NCBI GenBank assembly: GCA_024958655.1
Contig: JANWUR010000002.1
Span: 62,001-126,000, forward strand
DNA from: Cyanobium sp. FGCU6
Lineage (GTDB): Bacteria; Cyanobacteriota; Cyanobacteriia; PCC-6307; Cyanobiaceae
Length of the DNA: 64,000 bases
Direction of reading: 5' to 3'
Shown: piece by piece, positions 1 to 9,633 of the stretch
How the letters are laid out: each line of letters starts with the position of its first letter
Position numbering within the stretch: position 1 is the first letter of the stretch
The notes under the pieces: model-generated
Told to the model about the DNA's origin: nothing
Database searches by the model: none
Seen by the model: only the letters and a program-made list of their open reading frames with translations
Made by a program: the position numbers and the translations under genes

Positions 1-1692
1 GCCGGCATGTTGTCGCCGGCCCTTGTCCAGGCCAAGGAGCTCAACCTCAACGCCATTGAGGGCTATACCGCCGGCTCGCAGGAGCAGGTCACAAGCATCA
101 ATCAGTTCTCCGACGTCAGGCCCACAGACTGGGCCTTCCAGGCGTTGAGCAATCTGATCGAACGCTACGGCTGCGTAGCCGGTTATCCCAATGGCACCTT
201 CAAGGGCAGCCAGGCCCTCACCCGCTACGAAGCGGCAGCCCTGCTGAACTCCTGTCTCGACCGGATCAGCGAAGTCACTGATGAACTGAAGAGGCTCCTC
301 CAGGAATTCGAGAAGGAACTCGCTGTGCTGCGGGGGCGTGTGGATGGCATCGAGGCCAAGGTTGGCGAGCTTGAGGCAAGCCAGTTCTCCACCACCACCA
401 AGCTGCGGGCTGATACCCGCTGGGTGCTCGGCGGCATCAGCTACTCGGGCAATCAGAGAAACGGCGACAACACCTACGGTCCTGACAGCCGGGGGGCATT
501 TGTTCAATTGAAGGATGCACTCACCTTCAACTATGACGTTCGCCTGAACTTCGACACCAGCTTCACCGGTAAGGATCTGCTGCGCACCCAGTTGCGCGCC
601 GGCAACTTCCGTGATTCGGGCTTCGGTGCCGAACCCACTCGCCTCACCCAACTGGAAGCCGGCTTCGAGGAGAACGTCGGTAACGCCGATGGCGGTGATG
701 TCGTCGCGATCAACCGTCTCTACTACCGCTTCCCCATCGGTTCCGGGATCACAGCGGTTGTGGGCCCGAGGTTCGCCTCCGATGAGGGTCTGCCCTTCGG
801 CTATCCCAGTGTCTACAAGGCCGATCAGATCCTGCGGTTCTTCCAGCACGCCGGGTCCCCCGCCGCCTACAACCGGCTGTTGGGATCAGGTGCCGGCCTG
901 TGGTGGCGTCCCGCCAAGACCGGCTTCGCCTTCGGCGGCACCTACGTGTCCGGCAACGCGGACAACGGCCAACCCAACGGCAACGGCAACACCACCTCCA
1001 GCTACACCCTCGGCCCAAGTGGAGGGATCGGCAACTCGGCCTCCCAGCAGACCGGCATCCTGCAGCTCGGTTACCAGGGCAAGAACTGGAACCTCACGGG
1101 CGCCTATGCCTATAACAGCGCAGGCGTGCCGGTGCTGGGCACCCCCTTCAGCCAGAGCCTTCAGCCCAACATCTACAACGCCGCCACGGGCGGCGGCCAT
1201 CTCAGCTCCTGGTCGCTCGCCGGCTGGTGGGAGCCCATCGATACGGGCTGGTTCCCCTCGATCAGTGCCGGCTGGGGGTACAACACCTACAGCTACACCG
1301 GCCGGGTGGCCAACAGCCTGGTCGGCCCCTCGCTCGACCTGGATTCAGCAGCGAGCCAGTCGTGGTACGTGGGCCTGAACTGGAAGGACGCCTTCATCAA
1401 GGGGAACGCCCTCGGCTTCGCCATCGGTCAGCCCACCTTCATCACGTCGGTGTCGGGTGACTCCGCCAGTGGTGATGTAGCGGATGGTCAGTTTGCCCTG
1501 GAGGCCTTCTACAAGTTCCAGCTCACCGACAACATCGCGGTCACACCGGCCATCTTCTGGCTGTCGCGTCCCCGCGGCGTTCTCACCAGCAGCTCCGCGG
1601 GTGTCCGCTCGGCTCTGCTCGATGCAGGCGTGAGTGACGGCGACACCTTCGGCACCTTCGGCGGCCTGGTTCAGACCACCTTCCGATTCTGA
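1..1692 (+). CDS. SLH-domain carbohydrate/iron-uptake type porin, 5' partial
   Basis: This is a cyanobacterial OprB/Som-type outer-membrane porin. The frame is open from base 1; the first in-frame ATG (base 7) falls inside what reads as the end of a signal peptide (cleavage after SPALVQA), so the true start lies before the window. An SLH domain follows (FSDVRPTDWAFQAL to RYEAAALLNSCLDR, about residues 35-85), then a coiled coil (about 90-120), then a long beta-barrel ending in F-R-F, the usual terminal aromatic of outer-membrane barrels. The SLH domain normally anchors the porin to peptidoglycan. It lies directly upstream of a sulfonate importer, so it may be the outer-membrane entry route for organosulfur compounds; that link is inference from position only. 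Confidence 0.9.
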   Translation, partial: AGMLSPALVQAKELNLNAIEGYTAGSQEQVTSINQFSDVRPTDWAFQALSNLIERYGCVAGYPNGTFKGSQALTRYEAAALLNSCLDRISEVTDELKRLLQEFEKELAVLRGRVDGIEAKVGELEASQFSTTTKLRADTRWVLGGISYSGNQRNGDNTYGPDSRGAFVQLKDALTFNYDVRLNFDTSFTGKDLLRTQLRAGNFRDSGFGAEPTRLTQLEAGFEENVGNADGGDVVAINRLYYRFPIGSGITAVVGPRFASDEGLPFGYPSVYKADQILRFFQHAGSPAAYNRLLGSGAGLWWRPAKTGFAFGGTYVSGNADNGQPNGNGNTTSSYTLGPSGGIGNSASQQTGILQLGYQGKNWNLTGAYAYNSAGVPVLGTPFSQSLQPNIYNAATGGGHLSSWSLAGWWEPIDTGWFPSISAGWGYNTYSYTGRVANSLVGPSLDLDSAASQSWYVGLNWKDAFIKGNALGFAIGQPTFITSVSGDSASGDVADGQFALEAFYKFQLTDNIAVTPAIFWLSRPRGVLTSSSAGVRSALLDAGVSDGDTFGTFGGLVQTTFRF

Positions 1693-1735
1693 TCAGCGTC
1701 AACGCGGCGCTGTCAAGAGGCTCAGCCACAACCCC

Positions 1736-1763
1736 GGGGCTCCGGATCCACATCCGGGGCCCC
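1736..1763 (+). terminator. Hairpin after the porin gene, candidate terminator
   Basis: A 12-bp stem with one G-T wobble (arms 1736-1747 and 1752-1763) and a CCAC loop, 44 bases after the porin stop. It is GC-rich but is followed by a mixed pyrimidine stretch rather than a clean T-run, so termination is plausible but not certain. Confidence 0.5.
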
Positions 1764-1836
1764 TATCTCTCTGGATGATGACGGTGGAGAACCCGCCGCA
1801 CACACTCTCCCTTCTTCCGAATTCTTCGGAGCGTTC

Positions 1837-2982
1837 ATGCAACTGCTCTGGTTCATTCCTCTGCACGGCGATGGCCATTACCTGGGCACGTCCACCGGCG
1901 GCAGGCAGGTCACCTTTGCCTATCTGCGTCAGATCGCTGAAGCTGCCGATCAGCTCGGCTATCCGGGTGTATTGCTGCCTACAGGACGTTCCTGTCACGA
2001 CGCCTGGGTCGCCGCCTCGATGCTCGCCGCGCGCACGGAACGCCTGAAGTTTCTCGTCGCCGTCAGGCCAGGTCTGATGTCGCCCGCTGTCGCCGCCCGC
2101 ATGGCGGCCAGCCTGGATCGCTTCAGCCAGGGACGGCTGCTGATCAACGTCGTCACAGGCGGCGATCCTGTCGAGAACGCCGGCGATGGCCTCCATCTCA
2201 GTCACGACGACCGCTACCGGCTCACCGATGAGTTCCTGACGGCCTGGCGGTCGATGATGCAGGGGCAGAGCACGGATCTGCAGGGTGACTTTCTGGACAT
2301 CCGGGGAGGTCACCTGATTCACAGAGGTGTGCAGGTTCCCCATCCACCCCTGTGGTTCGGCGGCTCCTCCCCTGCCGCGATCGAGGTGGCCGCCCACCAC
2401 GTGGATGCCTACCTCACCTGGGGGGAACCCCCGGATCAGGTGGCGGAGAAGATCGCCCTGGTCGGGGAGGCAGCAGCCCGCCAAGGACGCACCCTGGAGT
2501 ACGGCATCCGCCTGCACGTGATCGTGCGGCGCACCAACGCCGAGGCCTGGGAGGCCGCCGAGGAGCTGATCCGCTATGTGGACGCCTCCACCATCGCGTC
2601 CGCCCAGGCGGTGTACAGCCGGATGGACTCCGTGGGACAGGCCCGCATGACCCAGCTTCACGGGGGCAGCACCCAGGCCCTGGAGGTGAGCCCCAACCTC
2701 TGGAGCGGCGTCGGGCTGGTGCGCGGCGGGGCGGGCACCGCCCTGGTGGGCGACCCCGACACCGTGGCCGCCCGGCTGCAGGAGTACGCCGACCTGGGCA
2801 TCCGCCACTTCATCCTCTCGGGCTACCCCCATCTGGAAGAGGCGTACCGGGTTGCCGAACTCCTCTTCCCGCGGCTCCCCATCGATCTGCCCAGCTCCGA
2901 TCCCGGCCAGTTGGTGCTCGCTCCCTTCGGCGAAATCATCGCCAACGATGCCGTTCCCACTCCGGCCAGCGTCGCCCCCTGA
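1837..2982 (+). CDS. ssuD: FMNH2-dependent alkanesulfonate monooxygenase
   Basis: 381 residues, the same length as E. coli SsuD, and collinear with the bacterial luciferase-like (LLM) family throughout. The enzyme uses FMNH2 and O2 to cleave the C-S bond of alkanesulfonates, giving aldehyde and sulfite. Visible family features are the N-terminal WFIPLHGDG strand, the INVVTGGDP segment, the DERYR-like [11 protein letters not shown] helix and the [10 protein letters not shown] segment. The ATG is preceded by GGAG about 9 bases upstream. Its stop abuts the ATG of the permease gene, so it is co-transcribed with the sulfonate importer. FMNH2 would come from the reductase at 12.1 kb. Substrate range within the sulfonates cannot be read from the sequence. 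Confidence 0.93.
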   Translation: MQLLWFIPLHGDGHYLGTSTGGRQVTFAYLRQIAEAADQLGYPGVLLPTGRSCHDAWVAASMLAARTERLKFLVAVRPGLMSPAVAARMAASLDRFSQGRLLINVVTGGDPVENAGDGLHLSHDDRYRLTDEFLTAWRSMMQGQSTDLQGDFLDIRGGHLIHRGVQVPHPPLWFGGSSPAAIEVAAHHVDAYLTWGEPPDQVAEKIALVGEAAARQGRTLEYGIRLHVIVRRTNAEAWEAAEELIRYVDASTIASAQAVYSRMDSVGQARMTQLHGGSTQALEVSPNLWSGVGLVRGGAGTALVGDPDTVAARLQEYADLGIRHFILSGYPHLEEAYRVAELLFPRLPIDLPSSDPGQLVLAPFGEIIANDAVPTPASVAP

Positions 2983-3813
2983 ATGACCGCCCTCCTCCCA
3001 CCGTCTCCCAAGCGAGCGCGCCTCCTGCGCGTGCTTCTGCCCTGGCTCGTCCCGCTGCTGTTGCTCACGCTGTGGCAGCTTCTGGCCCAGGTTGGGGTGA
3101 TTCCCACCCGCATCCTGCCGGCTCCGAGCGCGATCCTGCAGGCCGGGATCACCCTGGCCGCCACGGGCGAGCTATGGAGACACCTGGGGTCCAGCGCAGC
3201 GCGCGCCGGCACAGGCTTTCTGATCGGCGCCTCCCTTGGGCTCGTGTTCGGCGTACTGAATGGCATTCAGCCGAAGGCGGAGGTTCTGCTGGATTCCTCC
3301 TTTCAGATGCTGCGGACGATCCCACCGCTGGCAATGATCCCCTTGGTGATTCTCTGGTTCGGGATCGGCGAGCAGGCACGCATCTTCCTGGTCTGCGTCG
3401 GGGTGTTCTTCCCGGTGTATCTCAACACATTCCACGGCATCCGTGGCATCGATCCTGGCCTGCTGGAGATGGGTCGCGTGTACGGCCTCAAGCGACGGGA
3501 GATCATTAGCCACGTGATCCTGCCTGGCGCGATGCCCTCGATCCTGGTGGGGATCCGCTTCGCGCTCGGCATCGCCTGGATTCTGCTGATTGTGGGCGAA
3601 CAGATCGCCGCCGACAGCGGCATCGGCTACATGGCCCTGAATGCCCGCGAGTTCATGCAGACCGATGTGATCGTTCTCAGCATTCTGCTGTACGCCCTTC
3701 TGGGCAAGCTCTCGGATTCGCTGGCACGCGCCCTTGAAGGAAGGCTGTTGCCCTGGCATCCCCACCACCGCAGGGCGGCGCGCAGCAGTTCCGAGCTCAG
3801 TCCAGCCGTGTGA
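2983..3813 (+). CDS. ssuC: Sulfonate ABC transporter permease
   Basis: 276 residues of the SsuC/TauC/NrtB permease family. An N-terminal membrane segment (about residues 15-35) is followed by the periplasmic PTRILPAPSAIL stretch typical of the family and several further hydrophobic segments. The EAA-type cytoplasmic loop that contacts the ATPase lies around EMGRVYGLKRREIISHV. It starts on the base after the ssuD stop, implying translational coupling. The partner ATPase follows 58 bases downstream. Confidence 0.9.
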   Translation: MTALLPPSPKRARLLRVLLPWLVPLLLLTLWQLLAQVGVIPTRILPAPSAILQAGITLAATGELWRHLGSSAARAGTGFLIGASLGLVFGVLNGIQPKAEVLLDSSFQMLRTIPPLAMIPLVILWFGIGEQARIFLVCVGVFFPVYLNTFHGIRGIDPGLLEMGRVYGLKRREIISHVILPGAMPSILVGIRFALGIAWILLIVGEQIAADSGIGYMALNAREFMQTDVIVLSILLYALLGKLSDSLARALEGRLLPWHPHHRRAARSSSELSPAV

Positions 3814-3871
3814 AGCCTGCCGGACAGGCACCATCCGCACCTTTCCCTCCGCTGCATCGATCCCGAGTCCC

Positions 3872-4726
<855 letters not shown>

Positions 4727-4876
4727 GGGAGCGGATGCACCGAGGGCCTGCCGCCCGGTTCTCCGGCTACATCGAGGCGTGAAACTCGCCACCTCCCAAC
4801 CCTCCAACTGCCAGCAAAGTCGCTGTACGTGCTGGCGTTCAAGGACAGCCAGTCAGCTGACATGTGAAGCGTTACG

Positions 4877-5899
4877 ATGCCTTTCCTCAACAGGACAACA
4901 ACTCGCCGACGCCTGCTTGGGGGCGCCCTGGCCGGTGGCATGGCCCTGGCGGCGGCCCTCACGCTGAACGGCTCCCAACAAGCTCTGGCCCAGGCCAATC
5001 CACCCACCACCATCCGGCTCGACTACGCCTATTACAACCCCCTGAGTCTTGTGCTCAGGGACAGGGGCACCCTGGAGAAAGAGCTCGCCAAGAAGAACAT
5101 CAAGGTGGAGTGGGTGCTCAGCCAGGGCAGCAACAAGGCCCTGGAGTTCCTGGGATCCCGCAGCATCGACTTCGGCTCCACCGCTGGAGCCGCCGCCTTC
5201 ATCGGCAAGGCCAATGGCAATCCGATCAAGTCGATCTACGTGTTCTCCAAGCCGGAGTGGGCATCGCTGGTGATCCCCAATGGCTCCAAGATCAAGACCG
5301 TGAAGGATCTCAAGGGCAAGAAGGTGGCGGCGAACCGGGGCACCGACCCCTACATCTTCCTGTTGCGCACGCTGGATCGCAACGGCCTCAGCCCTCGTGA
5401 CGTTGAAATTGTGCAGCTGTCCCATGCCGATGGCCGGATCGCCATGGAAAAGGGCGATGTCAATGCCTGGGCCGGCCTCGATCCGCTGACGGCGAAGTCG
5501 GAGATCGAAGCGAAGTCGAAGTTGCTGTATCGCAATCCTGACTTCAACACCTTTGGCGTCCTGAATGTCCGTGAAGATTTCGCCAGGAAGAACCCTGCGC
5601 TGGTGCTCACAGTTCTGCGCAGTTACGAACAGGCAAGGCAGTGGGCCCTGAAGAATCCCCAGGAGCTCCGCAAGGTGCTGATCGAGGAAGCGAAGCTGAG
5701 CGCTCCGGTGGCCCAGCGCCAGCTCGAGCGCACCGACCTGCGCAGTTCCAGCATCGGCGCACCCCAGAAGACGGCGATCCTGGCCGCCGCACGGGTGCTC
5801 AAGAAGTCGGGGGTGATTGCGGCCTCCACCAATCCGGAGGCCGTGGTCAACAGCCTGATCGACTCCAGTTACACCAGCAAACTCAAGGGCGCGAAATGA
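4877..5899 (+). CDS. ssuA: Sulfonate ABC transporter substrate-binding protein, probable Tat substrate
   Basis: 340 residues, SsuA/ThiY-like periplasmic binding protein of the NMT1 superfamily. The N-terminus has a Tat-like TTRRRLLGG motif followed by a hydrophobic stretch and an AQA-type cleavage site near residue 40. Family landmarks include FLGSRSIDFGSTAGAAAF, DLKGKKVAANRGTDPY and a KGDVNAWAGLDPL segment. The stop overlaps the next gene's start (ATGA), so it is coupled to a second permease. It differs clearly from the binding protein at 9.6-10.7 kb, suggesting a different ligand among sulfonates or related anions. Confidence 0.87.
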   Translation: MPFLNRTTTRRRLLGGALAGGMALAAALTLNGSQQALAQANPPTTIRLDYAYYNPLSLVLRDRGTLEKELAKKNIKVEWVLSQGSNKALEFLGSRSIDFGSTAGAAAFIGKANGNPIKSIYVFSKPEWASLVIPNGSKIKTVKDLKGKKVAANRGTDPYIFLLRTLDRNGLSPRDVEIVQLSHADGRIAMEKGDVNAWAGLDPLTAKSEIEAKSKLLYRNPDFNTFGVLNVREDFARKNPALVLTVLRSYEQARQWALKNPQELRKVLIEEAKLSAPVAQRQLERTDLRSSSIGAPQKTAILAAARVLKKSGVIAASTNPEAVVNSLIDSSYTSKLKGAK

Positions 5900-6678
5900 A
5901 GCGGCTGTCGCAGCGACTGCGCCCGGCCCGGGCCTTCGTGCTGCCCTTTCTCATTCTGCTGATCTGGCAGCTGGTGCAGGCCCGTGAGGTGGTGCCCACC
6001 AACCTGCTGCCCACTCCCGTGAGCGTGCTGGAAACGATCGGCACCCTGGCCTCCACCGGCGAGCTCACAGAGCATCTGGCGATCACCTGCTGGCGGGTGG
6101 TGCAGGGATTCCTGCTGGGTGCCGCGGTCGCCACCCTGCTGGGCGCGATCACCGGGGTGTCCCGCAGCGCCCGGGACCTGCTCGATCCCCTGCTGCAGTC
6201 GCTACGGAACATTCCCTCCCTGGCGTGGGTGCCCCTGTTCATCCTCTGGCTGGGGATCTACGAGCCCTCCAAGGTGGCCCTGATCGCCACGGGGGCCTTC
6301 TTTCCGGTGTACCTGAGCCTCGCCCAGGGGCTGCTGGACGTGGACCGCAAGCTGGTGGAAGTGGGGCGGATGGCGGGCTTCGATCGCTTCCAGCTGGTGC
6401 GGCGGATCCTGATCCCCGCCGCCCTTCCCGCCTACGTCACCGGGCTGCGGGGCGGCCTGGGCCTGGCCTGGATGTTCGTGGTGGCGGCCGAGGTGATGGG
6501 CGCCAGCAAGGGCCTGGGGTTTCTGCTCGTCGACGGCCAGCAGACCGGCAGGGCCGCCCTGATCCTGGCCAGCATCCTGCTGTTCGCCGTGCTCGGCAAG
6601 CTGAGCGACCTGCTGCTCTGTCTTCTGTCCAGCCGCTTCCTGCAGTGGCAGGACAGCCATTCCCTTCAGCCCGCCTGA
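5896..6678 (+). CDS. ssuC: Sulfonate-type ABC transporter permease (second copy)
   Basis: 260 residues from the ATG overlapping the ssuA stop by four bases; the open frame upstream of it is only a shadow of ssuA. Same family as the first permease: N-terminal membrane helix (about 12-30), a PTNLLPTPVSVLE stretch, five or six hydrophobic segments, and an EAA-like loop around VEVGRMAGFDRFQLVRRI. It lies between its own binding protein and ATPase, so the segment 4877-7468 is a complete, self-contained second importer. Confidence 0.9.
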   Translation: MKRLSQRLRPARAFVLPFLILLIWQLVQAREVVPTNLLPTPVSVLETIGTLASTGELTEHLAITCWRVVQGFLLGAAVATLLGAITGVSRSARDLLDPLLQSLRNIPSLAWVPLFILWLGIYEPSKVALIATGAFFPVYLSLAQGLLDVDRKLVEVGRMAGFDRFQLVRRILIPAALPAYVTGLRGGLGLAWMFVVAAEVMGASKGLGFLLVDGQQTGRAALILASILLFAVLGKLSDLLLCLLSSRFLQWQDSHSLQPA

Positions 6679-6679
6679 G

Positions 6680-7468
6680 ATGCTGCAGTTCGAATCGGTC
6701 AGCAAGACCTACCGCAACGGCTTCACTGCCCTGGAGGCGATCAGTCTGCGTATCGACCCCGGCGAGCGGGTCGCGATCGTGGGCAGCAGCGGCTGCGGCA
6801 AGTCGACGCTGCTGCGTCTGGCCGCGGGGCTCACCTTCCCCAGCTCAGGCCGGGTGCTGGTGTACGGCAAACCGGTGATCCGGCCCGAGCCCCGTGTCGG
6901 CTTCCTGTTCCAGGAGCCGCGCCTGATGCCCTGGCTGAGCGTCGACGACAACGTGGCCTTCGGGCTGCGGGGTCCCGCCCGTCAGCGACGGGATCTCGTT
7001 CGCTCCGCCCTGCTGCGGGTGGGGCTGAGCAACTGCGGCGACTATTACCCCAAGCAGCTCTCCGGTGGCATGGCCCAGCGCGTGGCGATCGCCAGGGCCC
7101 TGGCCAGTGCCCCTCGGCTGATCCTGCTGGATGAACCCTTCAGTGCCCTCGATGCGATCCGGCGGGCCGAACTCCAGGATCACTTCCTGCAGCTGTGGGA
7201 GAGCGATCAGCTTTCCACCCTGATCGTCACCCACGACGTGGAGGAGGCGATCGTGCTGGCCGATCGCATCCTGGTGATGCAGCCCCATCCGGGCCGGATC
7301 ATCGAGGAGCTGCTGGTGGATCTGCCGCTGGACGACCGTCGCGAATCCCCGGCCTTCGAGGGCCTGAAGAAACGCTTGATCCACAGCCTGCGCCAGGCGG
7401 ATCACAGATCCGCCAGCGCTATCCACCCTTCAGCAGCCACGCTCTCCGCATCAGCCCTGCAGGGCTGA
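6680..7468 (+). CDS. ssuB: Sulfonate-type ABC transporter ATP-binding protein (second copy)
   Basis: 262 residues, starting one base after the permease stop. Walker A is GSSGCGKST, the Q-loop region is FLFQEPRLMPW, the signature is LSGGMAQRV, Walker B is LILLDEP and the switch histidine is in VTHD. Membership of the SsuB/TauB group is clear; a specific substrate is not. The gene ends in a perfect 18-bp palindrome and converges on a methyltransferase gene. Confidence 0.9.
   Translation: MLQFESVSKTYRNGFTALEAISLRIDPGERVAIVGSSGCGKSTLLRLAAGLTFPSSGRVLVYGKPVIRPEPRVGFLFQEPRLMPWLSVDDNVAFGLRGPARQRRDLVRSALLRVGLSNCGDYYPKQLSGGMAQRVAIARALASAPRLILLDEPFSALDAIRRAELQDHFLQLWESDQLSTLIVTHDVEEAIVLADRILVMQPHPGRIIEELLVDLPLDDRRESPAFEGLKKRLIHSLRQADHRSASAIHPSAATLSASALQG
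7451..7468. repeat. Perfect 18-bp palindrome at convergent gene ends
   Basis: TCAGCCCTGCAGGGCTGA is self-complementary and includes the stop codon of the second ssuB gene. The convergent methyltransferase ends two bases further on. It could act as a compact bidirectional transcription stop, but there is no T-run. Confidence 0.4.
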
Positions 7469-7470
7469 GA

Positions 7471-8217
7471 TCAACCCTGCGGCTCCAGGGGCCGGGTGGC
7501 TTCGATCACCGAGACCACCGAAAGTGGAACCTCCGTCTCGAAGGTCATCTCGATCGTGCCGTTGCTGGCGAGCTGCCGCACATGCTCCAGCAGCGGCTCA
7601 TCCACCACGCCATCCCTGGCCGGGAAGAATTCCACCTCGAGCCGCGCGAGCTCCTGCACCTGAACGTAGTGCTCCTCGAGGGTCCGGCGGGCCAGGGCCA
7701 CGTTCGACCAGTGCGGCAGCAGCAGCAGCAGGCGTCCCCCCGGCCGCAGATGGGAGCGGGCCTCCACGATCGAGCGGATCACCAGCTCGGAGCCGTCGCT
7801 GCCGCCATCGGTGGCCAGCGTCATGCCCTCGCTCAGGCCCCAGGTGGCACCGGGCGGATAGGGCACCGCCGGCGGGTGGACGCTGATCACGTCGAACCCG
7901 TCGTTTGGGAACGCCTTGTACAGATCCGAGAAGATCACCTGGATGGCTACACCATTGGCATCGGCGTTGCGATGGGCCGCCTCCAGGGCCGACGGGTTCA
8001 CATCGGCCACGCTCACCTCGGCGCCGGCCACATAACGCGCCACGGCGATGCCCACCACACCGCTGCCGGTGCAGGCATCGAGGAAGCGCTCACCGGGCCT
8101 GACGCGCTCCACGGCTTTGGCGGCCAGCAGAAGGCTGGCGGGGCGCGGGGCGTAGACCTGCCGGTCGCTGGCCTCGAAGCTCAGCTCGCGCCAGGTGATG
8201 GCGGTGGTGGTGGTCAT
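7471..8217 (-). CDS. Class I SAM-dependent methyltransferase, HemK/PrmC-like fold, unknown substrate
   Basis: 248 residues. The SAM-binding glycine motif is seen as LDACTGSGVVGIAVA (about residues 45-60), followed by an acidic VADVNPSAL strand. The position of the NPPY-type catalytic motif of HemK-like enzymes reads V-H-P-P, so asparagine is replaced by histidine. The fold is well supported; the substrate is not. Its start overlaps the sulfatase stop by four bases, so it is the last gene of a leftward set of sulfonate-binding protein, sulfatase and methyltransferase. Its role there is unknown; it might modify a small sulfur-containing molecule or be a passenger. Confidence 0.8.
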   Translation of the reverse strand: MTTTTAITWRELSFEASDRQVYAPRPASLLLAAKAVERVRPGERFLDACTGSGVVGIAVARYVAGAEVSVADVNPSALEAAHRNADANGVAIQVIFSDLYKAFPNDGFDVISVHPPAVPYPPGATWGLSEGMTLATDGGSDGSELVIRSIVEARSHLRPGGRLLLLLPHWSNVALARRTLEEHYVQVQELARLEVEFFPARDGVVDEPLLEHVRQLASNGTIEMTFETEVPLSVVSVIEATRPLEPQG

Positions 8218-9626
8218 CCACGCAGGGGGGTAGGGGTGGCGGTGGCGGGATCGAAGCGATCGGTGGTGCCTTCGGGAATGGCCGGATGGCGGCGCAGGCT
8301 CTGCTCGAAGGTGCGAATCACCTCAAGGCAGCGATTGATCACCCAGGTGTTGCGCAGCGTCTCCTCGGGGTACTCCTCCTTCGGATCGGAGGTGAGGTTG
8401 AACAGCTTCGGCAGGGTGAGGCGCTGGGGCGTGCCGAACCAGTCGCGCGTCTCCTCGTAGAAGACGAGCTTCCAGTTGCGCCACTTCACGGCCTCCAGTC
8501 GATCGGCCACGAAGGCCAGCACGCTCTCGCGGGCGGAGTCCTCCTGCTCGCCCAGCAGGAAGGCGCTCTGGTCGACGCCGTCGATGGCACGGTCGGCGGG
8601 TACCTCGAAGCCGATCAGGGCGGCGAGGGTCGGCAGGATGTCGACCTGATGCACCAGGCCATTGCTCACCCGGCCAGCCGGGATGCGGCCTGGCCAGCGG
8701 GCAAGAAACGGCACCCGCAGTGAGCCCTCCATGTGGGTGAAGTAATAGCCGCGCCAGGGACCGGAGGTACCCTGCCACGGCCAGGTGGGATCGGGTCCGT
8801 TGTCGCTCGTGAAGATCACGAGCGTGTCGTCCTCGAGGCCCAGCTCGCGGAGGCGATCGAGCAGCTGCCCGACGCGATGGTCGGTCTCGGCGACAGCGTC
8901 GGCGAAGTCGCCGTGGCCAGTGCGCCCCTTGAAATCCGGATGGGGCAGCGACGGCAGATGCACCTGGGTGAGGGGCACATAGGCGAAGAAGGGTCGGCCC
9001 TCCTGCACACTCGCTTCGATGAAGCCGATGGTGCGCCCGGTGATCTCCTCATCCAGCAGCGGCCGGCGCTCAAGGTCGTAGACCTCCAGCTCCTGGGTCG
9101 CCTCGCCCCGCCGGCCAGCCATCAGGTGCTGAGGTCGCACGCCGGAGCTGGCGAAACCCGGTGTATCCGGCCAGAACACCTCATCGGTGGTGCGGGGGAT
9201 GCCCCACCACGCGTCGAAGCCGTGGTCGTTAGGGAAGCGTCCCTGAACGCTGCCCAGATGCCACTTGCCGAAATGGGCCGTGCGGTAGCCCTGCTCGGCC
9301 AACAGAGCGGCGAGGGTGATCTCCCAGGGGTTGAGGCCCTGCCCCTCGGGGTCGCTCACCGCCGGATTGCCGATCGGCACGGTGAGCGTGCCCGAGCGGT
9401 AGGCGTAGCGCCCGGTGAGCAGGGCGGAACGACTGGGGCTGCACTGGGCCTCGACGTTGAAATTGGTGAGCCGCAGCCCCTCGGCGGCGAGGGCATCGAT
9501 GCGGGGGGTGGGAGCCCCGCGCAGGGCTCCACCGCCATAGCAGCCCGGTTCGCCGTAGCCAAGGTTGTCGAGCAGGATGAGCAGCACGTTGGGCCGCGCT
9601 AGGCCCGGCGTCGCGGCGGAGGTCAT
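8214..9626 (-). CDS. Type I sulfatase (arylsulfatase family)
   Basis: 470 residues of the formylglycine-dependent sulfatase family, hydrolysing sulfate esters to free sulfate. The signature CSPSRSALLTGR lies near residue 62; the cysteine is the one converted to formylglycine in the family. HFGKWHLG and FTSDNGPD supply further catalytic and metal-binding residues. The first metal site reads LDNLGYGE rather than DD...D; I believe this occurs in one sulfatase subfamily. There is no signal peptide, so the enzyme looks cytoplasmic and would need an importer. Its context, between a sulfonate-binding protein and a methyltransferase among desulfonation genes, fits sulfur scavenging. No formylglycine-generating enzyme is seen in the window. 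Confidence 0.9.
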   Translation of the reverse strand: MTSAATPGLARPNVLLILLDNLGYGEPGCYGGGALRGAPTPRIDALAAEGLRLTNFNVEAQCSPSRSALLTGRYAYRSGTLTVPIGNPAVSDPEGQGLNPWEITLAALLAEQGYRTAHFGKWHLGSVQGRFPNDHGFDAWWGIPRTTDEVFWPDTPGFASSGVRPQHLMAGRRGEATQELEVYDLERRPLLDEEITGRTIGFIEASVQEGRPFFAYVPLTQVHLPSLPHPDFKGRTGHGDFADAVAETDHRVGQLLDRLRELGLEDDTLVIFTSDNGPDPTWPWQGTSGPWRGYYFTHMEGSLRVPFLARWPGRIPAGRVSNGLVHQVDILPTLAALIGFEVPADRAIDGVDQSAFLLGEQEDSARESVLAFVADRLEAVKWRNWKLVFYEETRDWFGTPQRLTLPKLFNLTSDPKEEYPEETLRNTWVINRCLEVIRTFEQSLRRHPAIPEGTTDRFDPATATPTPLRG

Positions 9627-9633
9627 CGAGCCG